64,000 nt of DNA, taken from contig NZ_CP139971.1 of NCBI RefSeq assembly GCF_034424545.1, positions 186,001 to 250,000 of the forward strand. Direction: 5' to 3'. Below the pieces are notes generated by a model that did not search any database, was not told where the DNA came from, and saw only the letters and a program-made list of their open reading frames with translations. Below are positions 24,602 to 33,436 of the stretch, one piece after another (the stretch's first letter is position 1; each line of letters starts with the position of its first letter). The DNA comes from Trinickia caryophylli (GTDB lineage Bacteria; Pseudomonadota; Gammaproteobacteria; Burkholderiales; Burkholderiaceae). The position numbers and the translations under genes are program-made.

Positions 24602-27271
24602 ATGACACCGTCAACACGTGCAATCGTTCATATGGAAATCAAAAGAACCTCTAACAGCGATGCCGCTCTGCCTGAACAGGCCGTGCAGCAGACCGGATCG
24701 CATCCTCCTTCCGTTGCCCGTAGCCGTTCCGAGCGGTCTCAATCGAGCCCGCACTTCACCGCATTACGGTTGCGGGGGCAGCCAGGCTGCGCCTCTGATG
24801 CGAGTCCTGCCGCACGACCCATGGCGCCGCTCCCTCATTCGATTCGGGAAAGAGTTTCGCCGCCGTCGCGGGACCGATTGGAGGCCGGCGCCGGCTTTTC
24901 CCAGGCTGGCCTCGAGCGGCCGTTATCCATGACGGAGGATCCGCCCGGCAACGCGCCGACGTTCGAGTCGCGGTCGAGCATTGCCTGCTGCATCGAGAAC
25001 CGGCTGGACTCGGATACATCGTCCTCGTCTTTTCACAGCGCGGTATCCGAGGTGTTCCCGGAAACGCCGGATTCTTTTCGCACACCGCGGATTTCGACCG
25101 AAATCGCCCTGGCCGACCCACCGGCGAACGATGGCGAGGCTGCACCGACCAACGATGTCTCGACTGCGCAGACGCCCGCTGAAATCGCCGCGCCGCAACC
25201 GGCCACAGCAGAGCGCGGCCGGTTGCTCGACAGCTACCTGTCGGCAACGCGGCGCCCGCTCGATCTGGAGCGGGCGCTGTCGGCGGTCAAGCTTCGTTGC
25301 GCGGCCGAGGTTTACTGCAAAAAGAATCAATGGGCGCGATTTGCACCGCGTCTGCCGAAAAGCGCGGCTGCCCGCCGCCGCTTCGAGGCGCTGGCAGTCA
25401 TGTCGGCCGACGATTTGATAGCCGACGTACAGGCGAATCCGAAGCGCTATACGAGGACCTTGCTGACCAACCTCGCGCAGCACCATTTATTGTGTGCGCT
25501 GAACATCGATGTCGAGCTATACCAAAAGGGAATTCATAAAGCCGGACTCTACGAAGGGCTGCACAGCGTTGCGGGCCGCCTCACGGCATTGGCCGCGGCT
25601 GGTGCGAGTGCAGGCGTCTCACTGATTCCCGGCACGGGCCACGCGCTGAAAGCGGGGCAAAAGGCGGTCAAGATCATCGCGCACGAATTGCCGCCGAACA
25701 TCGTCAATCCCGCATTGACGGGCAGCCTGAGATCGGTGACCGACGTCAAGGAGGCATTCAAGCGCGTGGGCGGTCAGCCGGTGGTGGCCGCCCAGATAGA
25801 AAAAAGCCCTGACCTGGCGACGATCGTTCGCTCGCTCGAGGAGCGGCGCGGCGAACTGACGCGGGCGATACAGCGGTTCCGGGAGGCCGCTCGGTTGGGG
25901 CGCGAGCACGAAGCGCTCGGGCCGCTGGTCGATTCGTTTCTTGCACTGCACGATGTCGCCGATCGGCAATACAGGCGCCGGATCGGATTGAACCGGACGC
26001 AGACATACAGCAAAGGCTGGGGAATGGCGGTAAATGGCGTGGCCGCTGTCGGTACCGTCGTGACGGCGGCCGTGCCGGTAGTCGGCCAGATCGTCGGGCC
26101 CGCCGTGCTGGGGGCAGCCGTGCCGTTGCAGTGGGGCGCCGGCTATCTCGACGAGCGGCGCAACAAGCATCGATACGCGTTTCGAGCCAATACCAAGTGG
26201 GCCGATTTTCTGAGTACGGATGCCGCGCGCATCCATTTCAAGGACCTCCGGTGCGAACATCTCTCGGAAGCCGCGCTCAGGCGGGTCTTCATTACACAGC
26301 CCGAGGTGCGGATCGCAGCTGTGCGGGAAGTCTATGAGGATGCGCTAGGCGAATTGCTGCGCGAGCATGCGGAGCTCGAGCGCAAACTCGGAGCCTCGGA
26401 CGCGGATGACCCCACGCCGGATCGAACGGTCATGTCACATCGTGCGCGGTTGTCGCACCTGAGTGCGGAAATCCAGCGAACCAAGCAGCACGCGGCCGAC
26501 TTCGAGTCTTTCGACGCGGCGCGCTGGGCCGCGATTCCCGAGGACAGCGTCATTGGCCGATGCCTCGACGATCTGAAAAAGCTCGAAAAGGCGAACCGCC
26601 GCGCGCGCATGCGCAGGCCCGGCGAAAGCGCTCAGATCGTACAGCGCTATGTGCAGGCTTTTCACGGTGGCGTGTCGACGGGTACCGCGCTGCCGATTGT
26701 CGATGCCATTGGCGCAATCGATTCGTCCTATGCGCTCGACGATCACGGCCATCATACCCACCTTCACCCATCGGCCGAAGCCGGTACCATCGCCGCCGGA
26801 GTGACGGGCGGTGCCGTGTTCACGGCGGCCACCGGCGAGGTCCGCATGAGCAAGGCCGACAACAAGAAACTGCTGTCGCAGACGCTGGTCGATCCCGAGC
26901 GGGCACGTACGCATGAGGCACGCTGGGTTTTCGAGGCAGCGGGCCGGCGCGTGGATTTGAGCGCAACGGCGGGCTATCGTCGGCATGTCCACTCGACGTG
27001 GGACGAATTGAAGCTCGTCGGACGGGCCGTTCGGCATGGGCTGGTAAGCGGCCCTGTGGGGCTGGCCCACCTTGTTCGCGCGAAATGGTGGCCCGGGGGC
27101 GAGCATCGCCAAGCCAAGGCTCGGTTGCGCGAAGCGCTCGACGCGCTGGCGCAGGCGGGACTGGCCCGGCGCCCAGGGGCGGGAGCGGGGCGCGCAAACA
27201 CGATCTCGGCAATGAAGGACGAGCTCTACGATTACGAGGCGGTGCGCCTACATCTGAAGGTGAAGGTCTGA
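24602..27271 (+). CDS. Large effector-like protein of unknown function
   Basis: 889 residues from ATG 24602; ATG 24632 (MEIKRTSNSD) is an equal candidate and neither has a clear ribosome site. Residues 1-200 are disordered, rich in Ser, Pro and Arg, as in type III effectors. The rest is mostly helical. Two Ala/Gly/Val-rich hydrophobic stretches are near 325-355 (GRLTALAAAGASAGVSLIPG) and near 475-515 (GMAVNGVAAVGTVVTAAVPV...). A coiled segment follows near 580-620 and a His-rich spot (DDHGHHTHLHP) near 718. No signal peptide or catalytic motif is recognised. It stands alone, followed by two regulators. Secretion is inferred, not shown; no secretion apparatus is in the window. Confidence 0.7.
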   Translation: MTPSTRAIVHMEIKRTSNSDAALPEQAVQQTGSHPPSVARSRSERSQSSPHFTALRLRGQPGCASDASPAARPMAPLPHSIRERVSPPSRDRLEAGAGFSQAGLERPLSMTEDPPGNAPTFESRSSIACCIENRLDSDTSSSSFHSAVSEVFPETPDSFRTPRISTEIALADPPANDGEAAPTNDVSTAQTPAEIAAPQPATAERGRLLDSYLSATRRPLDLERALSAVKLRCAAEVYCKKNQWARFAPRLPKSAAARRRFEALAVMSADDLIADVQANPKRYTRTLLTNLAQHHLLCALNIDVELYQKGIHKAGLYEGLHSVAGRLTALAAAGASAGVSLIPGTGHALKAGQKAVKIIAHELPPNIVNPALTGSLRSVTDVKEAFKRVGGQPVVAAQIEKSPDLATIVRSLEERRGELTRAIQRFREAARLGREHEALGPLVDSFLALHDVADRQYRRRIGLNRTQTYSKGWGMAVNGVAAVGTVVTAAVPVVGQIVGPAVLGAAVPLQWGAGYLDERRNKHRYAFRANTKWADFLSTDAARIHFKDLRCEHLSEAALRRVFITQPEVRIAAVREVYEDALGELLREHAELERKLGASDADDPTPDRTVMSHRARLSHLSAEIQRTKQHAADFESFDAARWAAIPEDSVIGRCLDDLKKLEKANRRARMRRPGESAQIVQRYVQAFHGGVSTGTALPIVDAIGAIDSSYALDDHGHHTHLHPSAEAGTIAAGVTGGAVFTAATGEVRMSKADNKKLLSQTLVDPERARTHEARWVFEAAGRRVDLSATAGYRRHVHSTWDELKLVGRAVRHGLVSGPVGLAHLVRAKWWPGGEHRQAKARLREALDALAQAGLARRPGAGAGRANTISAMKDELYDYEAVRLHLKVKV

Positions 27272-27302
27272 CGACGCGCAGCCGAGACACCACCCGCGAA
27301 TC

Positions 27303-28253
27303 TCACCGCCCGTGATGGCTTGCCGCACAAGCGGCGAGTGCGTCTTCGAGGTCCGCGCCGGCGTGTGGGACCGGTGTGCGCGCAAGGTCCCCGCGCGGCG
27401 CCGGGCGGAGCCTCGAGCGGGGGGCGAAGGCATCGACCTGCGCCGTTGCGAGTGCTTCGGTGCGCCGGCCGGTGCCGGACACCGGTAACGCCTGAAGCGT
27501 GCCGATATCGCCAGCGAACGTGCGAGCGACACGCGCGTGCCCCGGGGCCTGCGCGGAGGTGGCCGCATACCAGAGCGGATCCAACTCGATACGATAACCG
27601 TGCGCGTACATGGTACGCAGCCGCACGCCGTGGTTGCCGTTCAGGCCCAGCTTTTTGCGCAGCTTGTAAATGTGCTGCTCCAGCGTACGGCCGACGATGT
27701 CTTCCGAACTGCTCCACACGGCTGCTGCGATCTGGCGCCGGCTGACGTACTCGCCGGGGCGCGCGAAGACGAGCCACGCAATGGCGAACTCACGGAGGGT
27801 GAGCCGCACCGGCTGCCCGTCGACCCAGACCGTGCAGGTCCGGCGATCGAGCACGCAAGGGCCGCATTCGAGGCGCTCGGCCGCATCCGCCGCCTGCTCG
27901 GGATGAAAGCGACGCAAAGCGAGGTGGACACGCAGCAGCAATTCGGCTGTGTTGAGCGGACGGAGCACGACATCGTCTGCACCGGCGTCGAACAGCTCCA
28001 TGATGCCAGCCTTGTTTTCGCAGGCGCCGATCACGATCAGCGGGGCCCTGCGTTCGCGGCGCGCGAGGCCCGGATGCATCGTGCCGCCTACACGGTCGGC
28101 ATCGACGAGAATGGCATGGTAGTCGTCGCGAGACAATGCGCGTGCAAGAACCGCTTCGTCGGAAAACCGGATGCATTGCCCGCCGTCAGCCTCGAAGCAT
28201 TTGCTGATCGATTGGAAAAGCGCCGGACTCCGAGTCATGACCGCGAGCTTCAT
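27303..28253 (-). CDS. OmpR-type winged-helix regulator with degenerate receiver domain
   Basis: 316 residues from ATG 28253 (GGAG upstream). Residues 1-115 resemble a receiver fold (AILVDAD at the Asp site, DAGADDVVLRPLNTAELLLRV at the end). The N-terminal acidic pair is replaced by MTRSPA and the conserved Lys by Arg, so normal phosphorylation is doubtful. Residues about 140-215 are an OmpR/PhoB winged helix (LTLREFAIAWLVFARPGEYV, LEQHIYKLRKKLGL, YAHGYRIE). A 95-residue tail of unknown function follows. No sensor kinase is adjacent. Convergent with the effector-like gene. Confidence 0.82.
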   Translation of the reverse strand: MKLAVMTRSPALFQSISKCFEADGGQCIRFSDEAVLARALSRDDYHAILVDADRVGGTMHPGLARRERRAPLIVIGACENKAGIMELFDAGADDVVLRPLNTAELLLRVHLALRRFHPEQAADAAERLECGPCVLDRRTCTVWVDGQPVRLTLREFAIAWLVFARPGEYVSRRQIAAAVWSSSEDIVGRTLEQHIYKLRKKLGLNGNHGVRLRTMYAHGYRIELDPLWYAATSAQAPGHARVARTFAGDIGTLQALPVSGTGRRTEALATAQVDAFAPRSRLRPAPRGDLARTPVPHAGADLEDALAACAASHHGR

Positions 28254-28947
28254 TTCGTCTCCAGTGGCTCCATTCGCGCGGTGTTTGCCGATCGATGAAG
28301 CGGTATTGCGGCTTGCAAATGACTGCGGATAACCGGACAGTAAACGCTTCGACGTTACAAGGATGTAACCGTTTGTTTCGCGCGTATTCATCGCATGCAT
28401 AAAACGGCGGCCAGCGCTTATGTCTCCACCGAAATACCGGATCCTCGTAGGATTTTGCCGGCCCATGGACGTTCGCGTCGGTGGCCGCCGGTGAAGCTCG
28501 CCGGGCCCGCCAGCGTTGCCCCACCCCTGTCCTTTCAGAATGAAAGGGCGGGGAAATTTCCATGTAATCGATCCCGCGAGCGCCTATTTAGCAATTGATC
28601 GACGCGACAATGGAAATTCAAGCGGGATTCTGTTTAAAAGCGCCAATTGCTTTCGGCTGGTGAAATGCTGATCGCGGAAGAAAGCTTTGACGGGTCTGTA
28701 TGTTATGACAGTATTTTGAAGCGGCAATTCTTCTTTTAGGGAAGAATTGCCGAATAGCCCCGCAATCGCGCCGGGCGATCTGTCGTTGTTTCCGAGATCG
28801 ACGACGGGAAGCCGGGAAAGCCGGGAAAGCCGGCAAAAGGCAGCAAAAGGCGGCAGCCCGGAATGGTCGTGCCTCGAGCGCCGAACTGCCGGCCCGATGC
28901 CGGAAATTCCGGGATCGGGGCGAGAACTTGCGGATCGATGGGCTTTC
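28254..28947. other. Regulator-regulator intergenic region rich in hairpins
   Basis: About 690 bases with no credible gene, upstream of the OmpR-type regulator and downstream of the LuxR-type gene. It holds a 13-bp stem with GAA loop (28525-28553, two G-T pairs), a perfect 12-bp stem (28722-28752) and a short tandem repeat of GCCGGGAAA units at about 28809-28840. Neither hairpin has a T-tract. The promoter of the OmpR-type gene must lie here. Confidence 0.5.
28722..28752. repeat. 12-bp perfect inverted repeat
   Basis: CGGCAATTCTTC and GAAGAATTGCCG flank a 7-base loop. It lies about 200 bases past the end of the LuxR-type gene. It could be a Rho-independent-like end lacking its T-tract, or a binding site for a dimeric regulator. 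Confidence 0.55.
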
Positions 28948-29889
28948 CTATGCGGGCGCGGCCGAGGCACGCGGCTCGGCGCCGAGCCCCGCGGCGCTGA
29001 CCCCGCTGACGGTGCCGCGCGTAAAACCTCGCTGCGTAACGGGCACGGCCTGCCGCCAATCGTCGCGGCATCCGGCCAGATAGGCCAGGTGAACGCGATT
29101 TTCCGCGCCATAGCGGCGTTTGAGCTGGCGCAGGTGATAGTCGACGTTGTACGCCGACGTGCCGAGCAGCTCGGCAATCTCTTTGTCGCTCGAGCCTTGC
29201 GTCAGCGCCGCCAATATCCGACGCTGCGTGGGCGTGAGCGGCTTCGTCGGCGAATCCTCGTCGAGCGCGGGGGCATGCGCGAGCAAATACTCGTGCAATG
29301 CCAGTCCCACGGCGAATGCCTGTCCGATCACGCGGTCGCTGATCCACTCACGCGATTCGTTCGCGGAACTGAACGACACCACACTCTGGAAGGGGCTGCG
29401 GGGGCTGGCAAGCCCGAATGTCACACCGCTGCGCAGCGAGGCTTGATCGGCATCGTCGAGCAGGCTGCGCACGCGGGAGGCGGCTGCCGCATCGCCGGAG
29501 GCCGGCGGCATGTCGGCGAGCGTCGGCAGATCCCACACCAGGGGCCACTCGCATTGGCACGCGAACGCAATGCGCGGGTCGATCTCGATATAGTGCTGGC
29601 GGATGTAATGCTCCGGCCAGTCGGGTGCGGCGTACTCGCGAACGTAAAGCGCGCGCCGGATCAGATCTCCCGTGCGGGCGAAGCGCCAGTAGCAGACCCA
29701 GTCGAAGCCGACCGTGCCAAGCGTGGCCGAAATGACGAGGCGCCGTTGTTCCGGCCCGGTGGCCGCTTTCAATGCATCCACGATGGCCGACCGCCCGGGT
29801 GTGAGCGTCGACGCCGCGCATTCGGGCAGGCAGCGCCCACGATCGCCCAGCATCATCATCGTGTGTTGTATGTTCTTGGTCGTTCTCAA
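28948..29889 (-). CDS. LuxR-type quorum-sensing regulator (no luxI in window)
   Basis: 313 residues. The TTG start at 29889 is supported by AAGGAGGAGCG directly before it. The N-terminal domain resembles an autoinducer-binding domain (WVCYWRFARTG, WPEHYIRQHYIEIDPRIAFA, then a Trp in WPLVWDL), retaining Tyr, Asp-Pro and Trp at the usual ligand-pocket spacing. The C-terminal LuxR helix-turn-helix is LTPTQRRILAALTQGSSDKE / YNVDYHLRQLKRRY. About 45 further residues form an Ala/Gly-rich tail. No synthase is nearby, so it may be a LuxR solo answering self-made or foreign acyl-homoserine lactones. Confidence 0.85.
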   Translation of the reverse strand: MRTTKNIQHTMMMLGDRGRCLPECAASTLTPGRSAIVDALKAATGPEQRRLVISATLGTVGFDWVCYWRFARTGDLIRRALYVREYAAPDWPEHYIRQHYIEIDPRIAFACQCEWPLVWDLPTLADMPPASGDAAAASRVRSLLDDADQASLRSGVTFGLASPRSPFQSVVSFSSANESREWISDRVIGQAFAVGLALHEYLLAHAPALDEDSPTKPLTPTQRRILAALTQGSSDKEIAELLGTSAYNVDYHLRQLKRRYGAENRVHLAYLAGCRDDWRQAVPVTQRGFTRGTVSGVSAAGLGAEPRASAAPA

Positions 29890-30038
29890 ACGCTCCTCCT
29901 TGCCACGCGGTTAGCGTTAATTTAACGGCCAACGGAAAGCAGGGGATTCTCGAATTTCGTAGTCGGGGGCGCCCGGGCCGTCGAAATAAGGCGCCAAATG
30001 CACGAATGCCGGTGCCGGCGCTCTGTCCCCGCGCGGTG

Positions 30039-30638
30039 CTACTGCCCAGGCGCCATTTGTACGAATCTGGCGCGGATCGTCATTTCGACATCGTCGCCGA
30101 CGGTGCCGGCCCAGCCGACGAGGCCGAACGCCGCACGGCTGAAATGGCCACGTGCGGAAACTGCGAGCGACGTGGCGCGCTCGCCTTCCGCACGTATCGG
30201 GTGCTCGAATGTGACCGCCAGCGTCACGGGTTTCGTTTCCGCACGGATCGTCAAGTCGCCGGTCAGCAGTCCCGAATCTAAGCCGGTGCGCACGAAGCGC
30301 GTGCTCGAAAAGCGGATCTCGGGGTAGTGCTGGGTGTCGAGCAGGGCGCGGCCCTTGGCAATATGGGCGGTGAACGGCGTACTCGCCGCGACACTGCGCG
30401 CATCGATCGTAACGGCTACGCGCGGCATCTCGCCTGTTTCGGGGGCCTGATCGAGCTCGGCGCCGACGTTGCGGAAATGCATGTGCAACTGCGCGTTGCC
30501 GAGCATGTGCAGCACGAAGACGACACTCGATCGATGCGGTTCGAGCACGTAATGGACGGGCGCAGCCCGCCCTTGCGCGGTGGAAAGCTGCAGCGCAAAA
30601 AACAGGGCAATCAGCGCGCGCCGCATTCGTTCGTTCAT
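30039..30638 (-). CDS. YceI-family periplasmic protein
   Basis: 199 residues from ATG 30638 (GAGG upstream). Signal peptide: RRALIALFFALQLSTAQGRA. The mature part has the YceI lipocalin-like signature (YVLEPHRSSVVFVLHMLG, PEIRFSSTRFVRTG, FEHPIRAEGERATSLAVSA, then GDDVEMTIRARFV). The family binds isoprenoid-type lipids in the periplasm. It stands alone on the minus strand. Confidence 0.9.
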   Translation of the reverse strand: MNERMRRALIALFFALQLSTAQGRAAPVHYVLEPHRSSVVFVLHMLGNAQLHMHFRNVGAELDQAPETGEMPRVAVTIDARSVAASTPFTAHIAKGRALLDTQHYPEIRFSSTRFVRTGLDSGLLTGDLTIRAETKPVTLAVTFEHPIRAEGERATSLAVSARGHFSRAAFGLVGWAGTVGDDVEMTIRARFVQMAPGQ

Positions 30639-30918
30639 GATTCGCCGCCTCGTATACCGCACTTGCAGCGTAAAACGCGCGAGCGCGGTATCTTATTCCC
30701 GGCGTCGCCCGGCGGCGATGTTGCGGTGCTCGCTTCGGGGCCTCTGCGTTCGAGTTGCGCGCTGTCGCCATGTTTGCCGCCGGGCTCGCCGTCGCGCCGG
30801 GTATTCATCGGAGCAATTACCAGCGCCAGGCATCCGGCACGAGCACTAAGGATGAGCATCAAGGACGAGCACTAAGCGCCCTAAACCAACCATCGAACAT
30901 CGAAACGCCAACCGGAGG

Positions 30919-32088
30919 ATGCCAGTGCCGCAGCCATTTCGCTTTCAGACGGTGCCAACCATTTTGGTCGAATTCGGCGCCGCCCGCCGTCTTGGCGAAC
31001 TGTTACGCCAACGCCATCCGGGGCTCACCAACCTGTCGCTCGTCACCGACGGCTTTCTCGCAAAAAGCAGCCTGCTCGCGCACGCGCTCGAGGATCTGGC
31101 CCGGCAGGCGTGGCGGGTGACCGTGATCGACAACGTCTGCGCCGATCCGTCGGAGAAGGTGGTGCTGGAGGCGGCGGCGATCGCGCTGGAAACGCGCGCG
31201 CAGATCGTGCTCGGCTTCGGGGGCGGATCGTCGATGGACGTTGCCAAGCTCGTTGCGTTGCTCGTGGCGGGCGACGGGCAGCCGCTCGCCGACATGTATG
31301 GCGTTGAGCGCGTGACAGGCACACGCGTGCCGCTCGTTCAGGTGCCGACCACAGCGGGAACGGGCTCGGAAGTGACGGCCGTGTCCATCGTCACGGTGGG
31401 CGAGTCGAAGAAGATGGGTGTGGTTGCGCCGCAGTTGCTGGCCGACCTCGCGATCCTCGACGCCGAGCTGACGCTAGGATTGCCTGCCGCGGCCACCGCG
31501 GCGACCGGCATCGACGCGATGGTGCATGCGATCGAAGCCTATACCTCGGCCCGCCTGAAAAATCCGATTTCGGATACGCTGGCCGTGCGGGCGCTGCAGC
31601 TTCTATCGGGACATCTGCCGAGGGCATGCCGCGATGGGCACGACCGCGAGGCACGCGAAGCGATGCTGCTCGGCGCGACGCTCGCCGGTCAGGCGTTCGC
31701 CAATGCGCCCGTCGCGGCGGTGCATGCGCTCGCCTATCCGATCGGCGGTATCTATCATGTGCCGCACGGCCTCTCGAATGCGCTCGTGCTGCCGCACGTC
31801 CTTCGTTTCAACGCCGATGCTGCAGCCACGCTCTACGCCGAGTTGGCCGATGCGATCGTGCCGCAAGCGTCCGGCAGCGCGCGGGCGAAGGCGGATGCAT
31901 TGATCGGCCATCTCGAAGCGCTGATTGCGGCCACGGGCATACCGTCGAAGCTGCGCGAGGTGGGAATCGAGCGTGCTGGCCTCGCACGCATGGCCGAAGA
32001 TGCGCTGCTCCAGCAGCGATTGCTCGTGAACAATCCCAAACCCGTGACCGAGGCGGATGCGCTTGCGATCTACGAAGCGGCGTTTTGA
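30919..32088 (+). CDS. Iron-containing alcohol dehydrogenase
   Basis: 389 residues of the group III metal-dependent ADH family. NAD-binding GFGGGSSMDVAK lies near 100 and PTTAGTGSEVTAV near 138. Metal ligands are in GIDAMVHAIEAY and HALAYPIGGIYHVPHGLSNA, with Asp and three His. Cytosolic, probably oxidising a short alcohol or related compound. GGAGG lies just before the ATG. Convergent with prpF. Confidence 0.92.
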   Translation: MPVPQPFRFQTVPTILVEFGAARRLGELLRQRHPGLTNLSLVTDGFLAKSSLLAHALEDLARQAWRVTVIDNVCADPSEKVVLEAAAIALETRAQIVLGFGGGSSMDVAKLVALLVAGDGQPLADMYGVERVTGTRVPLVQVPTTAGTGSEVTAVSIVTVGESKKMGVVAPQLLADLAILDAELTLGLPAAATAATGIDAMVHAIEAYTSARLKNPISDTLAVRALQLLSGHLPRACRDGHDREAREAMLLGATLAGQAFANAPVAAVHALAYPIGGIYHVPHGLSNALVLPHVLRFNADAAATLYAELADAIVPQASGSARAKADALIGHLEALIAATGIPSKLREVGIERAGLARMAEDALLQQRLLVNNPKPVTEADALAIYEAAF

Positions 32089-32136
32089 GCCGCCGCGTGT
32101 GTCGCCGCATGTGCCGCCGCATGTGCCGCTGCGAAC
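32089..32136. repeat. Four imperfect 12-bp tandem repeats
   Basis: Units of GCCGCCGCATGT type occur four times in a row right after the alcohol dehydrogenase stop, with 1-4 changes per unit. They lie between convergent genes. Probably a simple slippage repeat. Confidence 0.6.
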
Positions 32137-32163
32137 GTCCGCGAGCCGTCTCGCGGTGCTGCG

Positions 32164-33351
32164 CTACCAGAGCCGCGGCACGCGCACGGCACCTTCCATC
32201 AGCACGCGTGCGCTGCGGCTCATGATGGCCTTCGTCACGATCCACTCGCCGTCGCGCCGGCTCGCCTGTGCCCCCACGCGCAGGGTACCGGAGGGGTGGC
32301 CGAAGCGTACGGCCTCCCGTTCGCCGCCGCCGGCGGCGAGATTGACGAGCGTGCCCGGAATGGCGGCGGCCGTGGCGATGGCCACCGCGGCCGTGCCCAT
32401 CATCGCATGATGCAGTTTGCCCATGGACATCGCGCGCACCAGCAGGTCGATGTCCTTGGCTGAGATCCGCTTACCGCTCGACGCGACATAATCCGCAGGC
32501 TTGGCAACGAAGGCGATCTTGGGCGTGTGCTGGCGTGTGGCGATTTCGTCGAGATGCTTGACGATGCCCATGCGCAGCGCGCCGTGCGCACGGATCGTTT
32601 CGAATTTCGCCAGCGCTTGCGCATCGCCGTTGATGGCGTCCTGCAGCTCCGTTCCGCTGTAGCCAAGTGCCTCGGCATCGATGAAGATCGTCGGAATGCC
32701 GGCGTTGATCATCGTCGCCTTGAACGTGCCGATGCCCGGTACCTCCAGGTCGTCGACGAGTTGGCCGGTAGGGAACATCGCTCCCGATGCGCCTTCTTCC
32801 TCGGCGGCCGGATCGAGAAATTCGAGTTCGACTTCGGCGGCCGGAAACGTCACGCCGTCGAGCTCGAAGTCGCCCGTTTCCTGAACGATGCCGTTCGCCA
32901 TCGGCACGTGCGCGACGATCGTCTTGCCGATGTTCGCCTGCCATATCCGGACGGTGGCCGTGCCATCGGCGGGAACGCGGCCGGGATCGACGAGCCCGCC
33001 AGCGATCGCGAACGGGCCGACCGCCGCCGAGAGATTGCCGCAGTTGCCGGTCCAGTCGATGAACGGCTTGTCGATCGACACCTGACCGAACAAATAGTCG
33101 ACGTCATGATCGGGCCGCGTGCTGCGCGAGATGATTACGGTCTTGCTCGTGCTCGAAGTGGCGCCGCCCATGCCGTCGATCTGCTTGCCGTACGGGTCCG
33201 GGCTGCCGATCACGCGCAAGAGCAGCGCGTCGCGCGCCGCGCCCGGCACGCGCGCTTCTTCAGGCAGGTCCTGCAGCCGGAAGAAGACGCCTTTGCTCGT
33301 GCCCCCGCGCATATAGGTGGCGGGGATCTTGATCTGCGGGGGATGGGCCAT
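32164..33351 (-). CDS. prpF: 2-methylaconitate cis-trans isomerase PrpF
   Basis: 395 residues. The N-terminal KIPATYMRGGTSKGVFFRL is the PrpF signature, with GNCGNLSAAVGPFAI further on. PrpF isomerises the 2-methylaconitate made by AcnD so that it can be hydrated to 2-methylisocitrate. It is the last gene of the prp operon, 85 bases after acnD, and pairs with AcnD as expected; organisms with PrpD lack both. Confidence 0.95.
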   Translation of the reverse strand: MAHPPQIKIPATYMRGGTSKGVFFRLQDLPEEARVPGAARDALLLRVIGSPDPYGKQIDGMGGATSSTSKTVIISRSTRPDHDVDYLFGQVSIDKPFIDWTGNCGNLSAAVGPFAIAGGLVDPGRVPADGTATVRIWQANIGKTIVAHVPMANGIVQETGDFELDGVTFPAAEVELEFLDPAAEEEGASGAMFPTGQLVDDLEVPGIGTFKATMINAGIPTIFIDAEALGYSGTELQDAINGDAQALAKFETIRAHGALRMGIVKHLDEIATRQHTPKIAFVAKPADYVASSGKRISAKDIDLLVRAMSMGKLHHAMMGTAAVAIATAAAIPGTLVNLAAGGGEREAVRFGHPSGTLRVGAQASRRDGEWIVTKAIMSRSARVLMEGAVRVPRLW

Positions 33352-33436
33352 GAATGGATGTCCTGGTAAAAATGCGGCGGTGCGCGATGCACCGCCGAAA
33401 GCACGGCATGGATCGAATGCTTTGCGCGCCGGGCGC

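Noticed and set aside
28801..28850. CRISPR-like repeats
   Set aside because: Units of about 9 bases with no spacers; simple tandem repeat. No CRISPR array or cas gene was seen anywhere in the window.
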